From: Spinacia oleracea
Lineage: Eukaryota; Streptophyta; Magnoliopsida; Caryophyllales; Amaranthaceae
Length of the DNA: 64,000 nt
Assembly (NCBI RefSeq): GCF_020520425.1
Contig: NC_079487.1
Coordinates: 131,028,385 to 131,092,384 of the forward strand
Direction of reading: 5' to 3'
Shown here in pieces: positions 62,067 through 64,000 of the stretch. The position numbers and the translations under genes are program-made. The notes beneath the pieces are model-generated. The model made no database searches, was not told the DNA's origin, and saw nothing but the letters and a program-made list of their open reading frames with translations. Position 1 is the stretch's first letter, and the number at the start of each line of letters is the position of its first letter.

Positions 62067-62880
62067 ATAGGTATTCTCATATTGCCACGTTAGCTCCAAT
62101 ACCATGCCAAAAACTCAACTCAATCAAAAATTTAAGCTAAAATTTGAATTCCCAAAATGAGTTTCATACTCTATCAGTTTTTATAAAAAAAAACAATCAT
62201 TTTCTTATAAAATGATTCGTATTCGTAACATATTCTACTGCTCAGATAATTGACCAAATTGGAATAATCACATGTTCTGTAATTTGATTATTCAATTAAT
62301 GAAGTTAATCATAATTATTTATTTACTTTTTTTAGACATAGAAAACTAAAAAAACCCAAAAGAATTGGAGTACGTAACATAAAATAAAACTAAAGCTACG
62401 CAAGACCACGTTGATCCCGACTCCCATTGATGCATTTGGAACGGCAAATGATTTTGACACACCAAATAGTAATTTAGCACTTACTGTTCTTGCACCCTAC
62501 TCACGTAAAAAATAAAATTGTGTCAAAAATTAACAAAGTGGTGCGAAAAAACATTTTCCTCTTGGAACACGTACTACCTCCCTGCTGTCCACCTTATGAA
62601 TCATGTAGACCGATTTGAAATTGCTTAATTTTAGCTGAATTTCCCTAGCAGTGTAGCAGAACTTTCTTGTGACACACTGACACGCTGCCATGGCTAAAGG
62701 AGTCTGTAAAGATGCTAATATCTTGACTCTTGTAGATGTATTATTACCAATGACCAATCTATGCAAGACCAGCAATCTATGTAAGGAACCAAGGATTCAG
62801 CGTCAGTAAGCAGAAGTGGCAACCGCAAAACTACTGCGAGTAATCCACATATGAGCTGGGACTAATTGTTGTTGGAAGTT
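62067..62880. other. Intergenic DNA
   Basis: No gene or element recognised. A minus-strand open stretch (62530-62775) lacks any domain. Confidence 0.45.
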
Positions 62881-62889
62881 TTCCTTGTT

Positions 62890-63075
62890 TTTTTGGTTCT
62901 ACTACGAGGAGTTTCCACCGCCTTCGACGAGGTAATCTCCCGTGGGAGTTTGCATGGGTACCTCGATGGGCAGCATCCCTCCCAGTTGAGATTTTTTCCA
63001 TTCCCAAGGCTCGAATCTGAGACCTTGGTTAAAGAGCAAGAGGCCCTTAACTACGCATGTCAACCTCAATTGGTA
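62890..63075 (-). mobile_element. tRNA-derived SINE
   Basis: The minus strand reads AACATACCAATTGAGGTTGA..., with an A box (TAGTTAAGGGCC) and a B box (AGATTCGAGCC) about 30 bp later, then a unique body and a short poly(A) (T run near 62887-62893). Similar flanks, GTTTTCCTTGTTT (~62878) and GTTCTCCTTGTTTT (~63078), form an imperfect target duplication. It is a different SINE family from the one near RBX1. Ends are approximate. Confidence 0.75.
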
Positions 63076-63784
63076 TGTTCTCCTTGTTTTAATTGGAGAA
63101 TGGGTGTAACTCTTGTTTAAGAAAGTGTGAGAGTGGTACGGGTGGACATATAACACGCACGTGCCGGGCCGGGCTAATATTACGTCCGTCACCGTCATTA
63201 TTGTTTCTGCCCGTTTTGTTTTACTGTTGGTTATCTTAGTTCTGATTATTTAATCAGAATTCCGTTTTCATTTTACACACAGAAATTATTCAAACACTTT
63301 CCAGAAAACTGAAAACACATTCCTTTTCTCTCACACATTCCAGAAGAAGGTTGACTAAAATATAATTTTAACTTAAAAATATAGTATTTACGAACATACA
63401 TGTTAAAAATCATTAAATTTATACGTAGTAGATAAAAATGGATGAAACATATTAAATTAAAAATATAATTGAAAGGAAAAATAAGACCGTCTCTAAAGTG
63501 GTATAGACACGAGAAATCAAATCTCGTGAACGCGTGTGATGGTGATAATGGAAGCATCACTAGAAAGCTGATCGATCAATTGTAAGCGAAACTTTTGATA
63601 ATATGAGTGAAGATGCAATGATGAATTGATGAGCAATTTTACATCACACCCAACTAAGGGAACTTAACAATTATTAGGGTTTGTGTAACTTTATTTTGTA
63701 TTGTTTCATTTGTATATATGTGTTGAAAGAGAAACCTCGTGACCATTATTTCCAACATTATTTTAAGTGATTATTGACTATAGC
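63076..63784. other. Intergenic DNA
   Basis: A short GTGCCGGGCCGGGC word (~63161) resembles hAT-MITE interior sequence. Nothing else recognised. Confidence 0.4.
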
Positions 63785-63790
63785 TAGGGA

Positions 63791-64000
63791 TGTCAATGGG
63801 GCGGGGCGGGGCGGATGCGGATGTAGGTCCCTCCATCCCCATCCCCACCTAAATTTTTCATCCCCATCCCCGCCCCATCACCCATGGCGGGTACAAAATT
63901 AATCCCCATCCCCGCCCCAACGGGTACAAACTAAAATCCATCCCCGCCCCACCACCCGCCTGGGTATCCATCCCCATCTCACCCCCGCCCCATACCCGCG
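63791..64000. mobile_element. hAT-type MITE, left end, cut by window edge
   Basis: Begins TAGGGATGTCAATGGGGCGG after ACTATAGC, followed by many CCCCATCCCCGCCCC words. The right end is outside the window. Terminus and interior style match the other hAT-like elements here. Confidence 0.65.

Overview
The window is eukaryotic nuclear DNA from a flowering plant, most likely a eudicot of the Amaranthaceae/Caryophyllales (beet, spinach, quinoa group). Spliced genes with GT-AG introns, AT-rich intergenic DNA, many small DNA transposons, SINEs and Helitrons, and plant-only families (SBT1 subtilases, FBD-type F-box proteins, class C G-gamma, CCX exchangers, ALDH7B) support a plant. The family placement is an inference from repeat style, such as many copies of the ACTCCGT/ACGGAGTA word at Stowaway ends.

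Layout. 1-1834: part of an LTR-retrotransposon terminal repeat. 1835-17600: mostly transposons (Stowaway, Helitron, CACTA and hAT-like elements, a LINE fragment, a gypsy-like gag relic), with one small intronless gene at 3754-4155. 17625-25237: a 2.5 kb direct duplication carrying two almost identical F-box/LRR/FBD genes on the minus strand, separated by a hAT element and a poly(A) retroposon. 26810-30154: RBX1, the RING subunit of cullin-RING ligases (minus strand, five exons), with a SINE inserted just upstream. 30570-31523: a triple tandem repeat joined to a long inverted repeat. 32544-41058: a complete 14-exon antiquitin aldehyde dehydrogenase gene (ALDH7B4 type, 508 aa, minus strand) with a Mutator-like element in one intron. 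42678-44636: an intronless CCX-type cation/calcium exchanger. 46137-48465: a class C (AGG3/GS3-type) G-gamma gene with a separate intronless 180-aa gene nested in its first intron. 49352-59464: an SBT1.4-type subtilase cluster with one intact gene (779 aa) and two damaged neighbours: one lacks the catalytic-serine segment, the other has that segment but lacks the histidine segment. 59465-64000: transposons and a SINE.

The genes are ordinary plant housekeeping and regulatory genes, not one pathway. F-box proteins and RBX1 are both SCF ubiquitin-ligase parts, but their adjacency is probably chance. The most unusual features are the serine-less subtilase and its complementary fragment, the gene nested in the G-gamma intron, the near-identical F-box duplication with a 7-bp minisatellite expanded in only one copy, and a set of hAT-like elements with 8-bp target duplications whose interiors are built from short CCCGA/CCCGC words. 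Exon boundaries were placed by hand from reading frame, splice signals and family knowledge. No alignment or database search was run.
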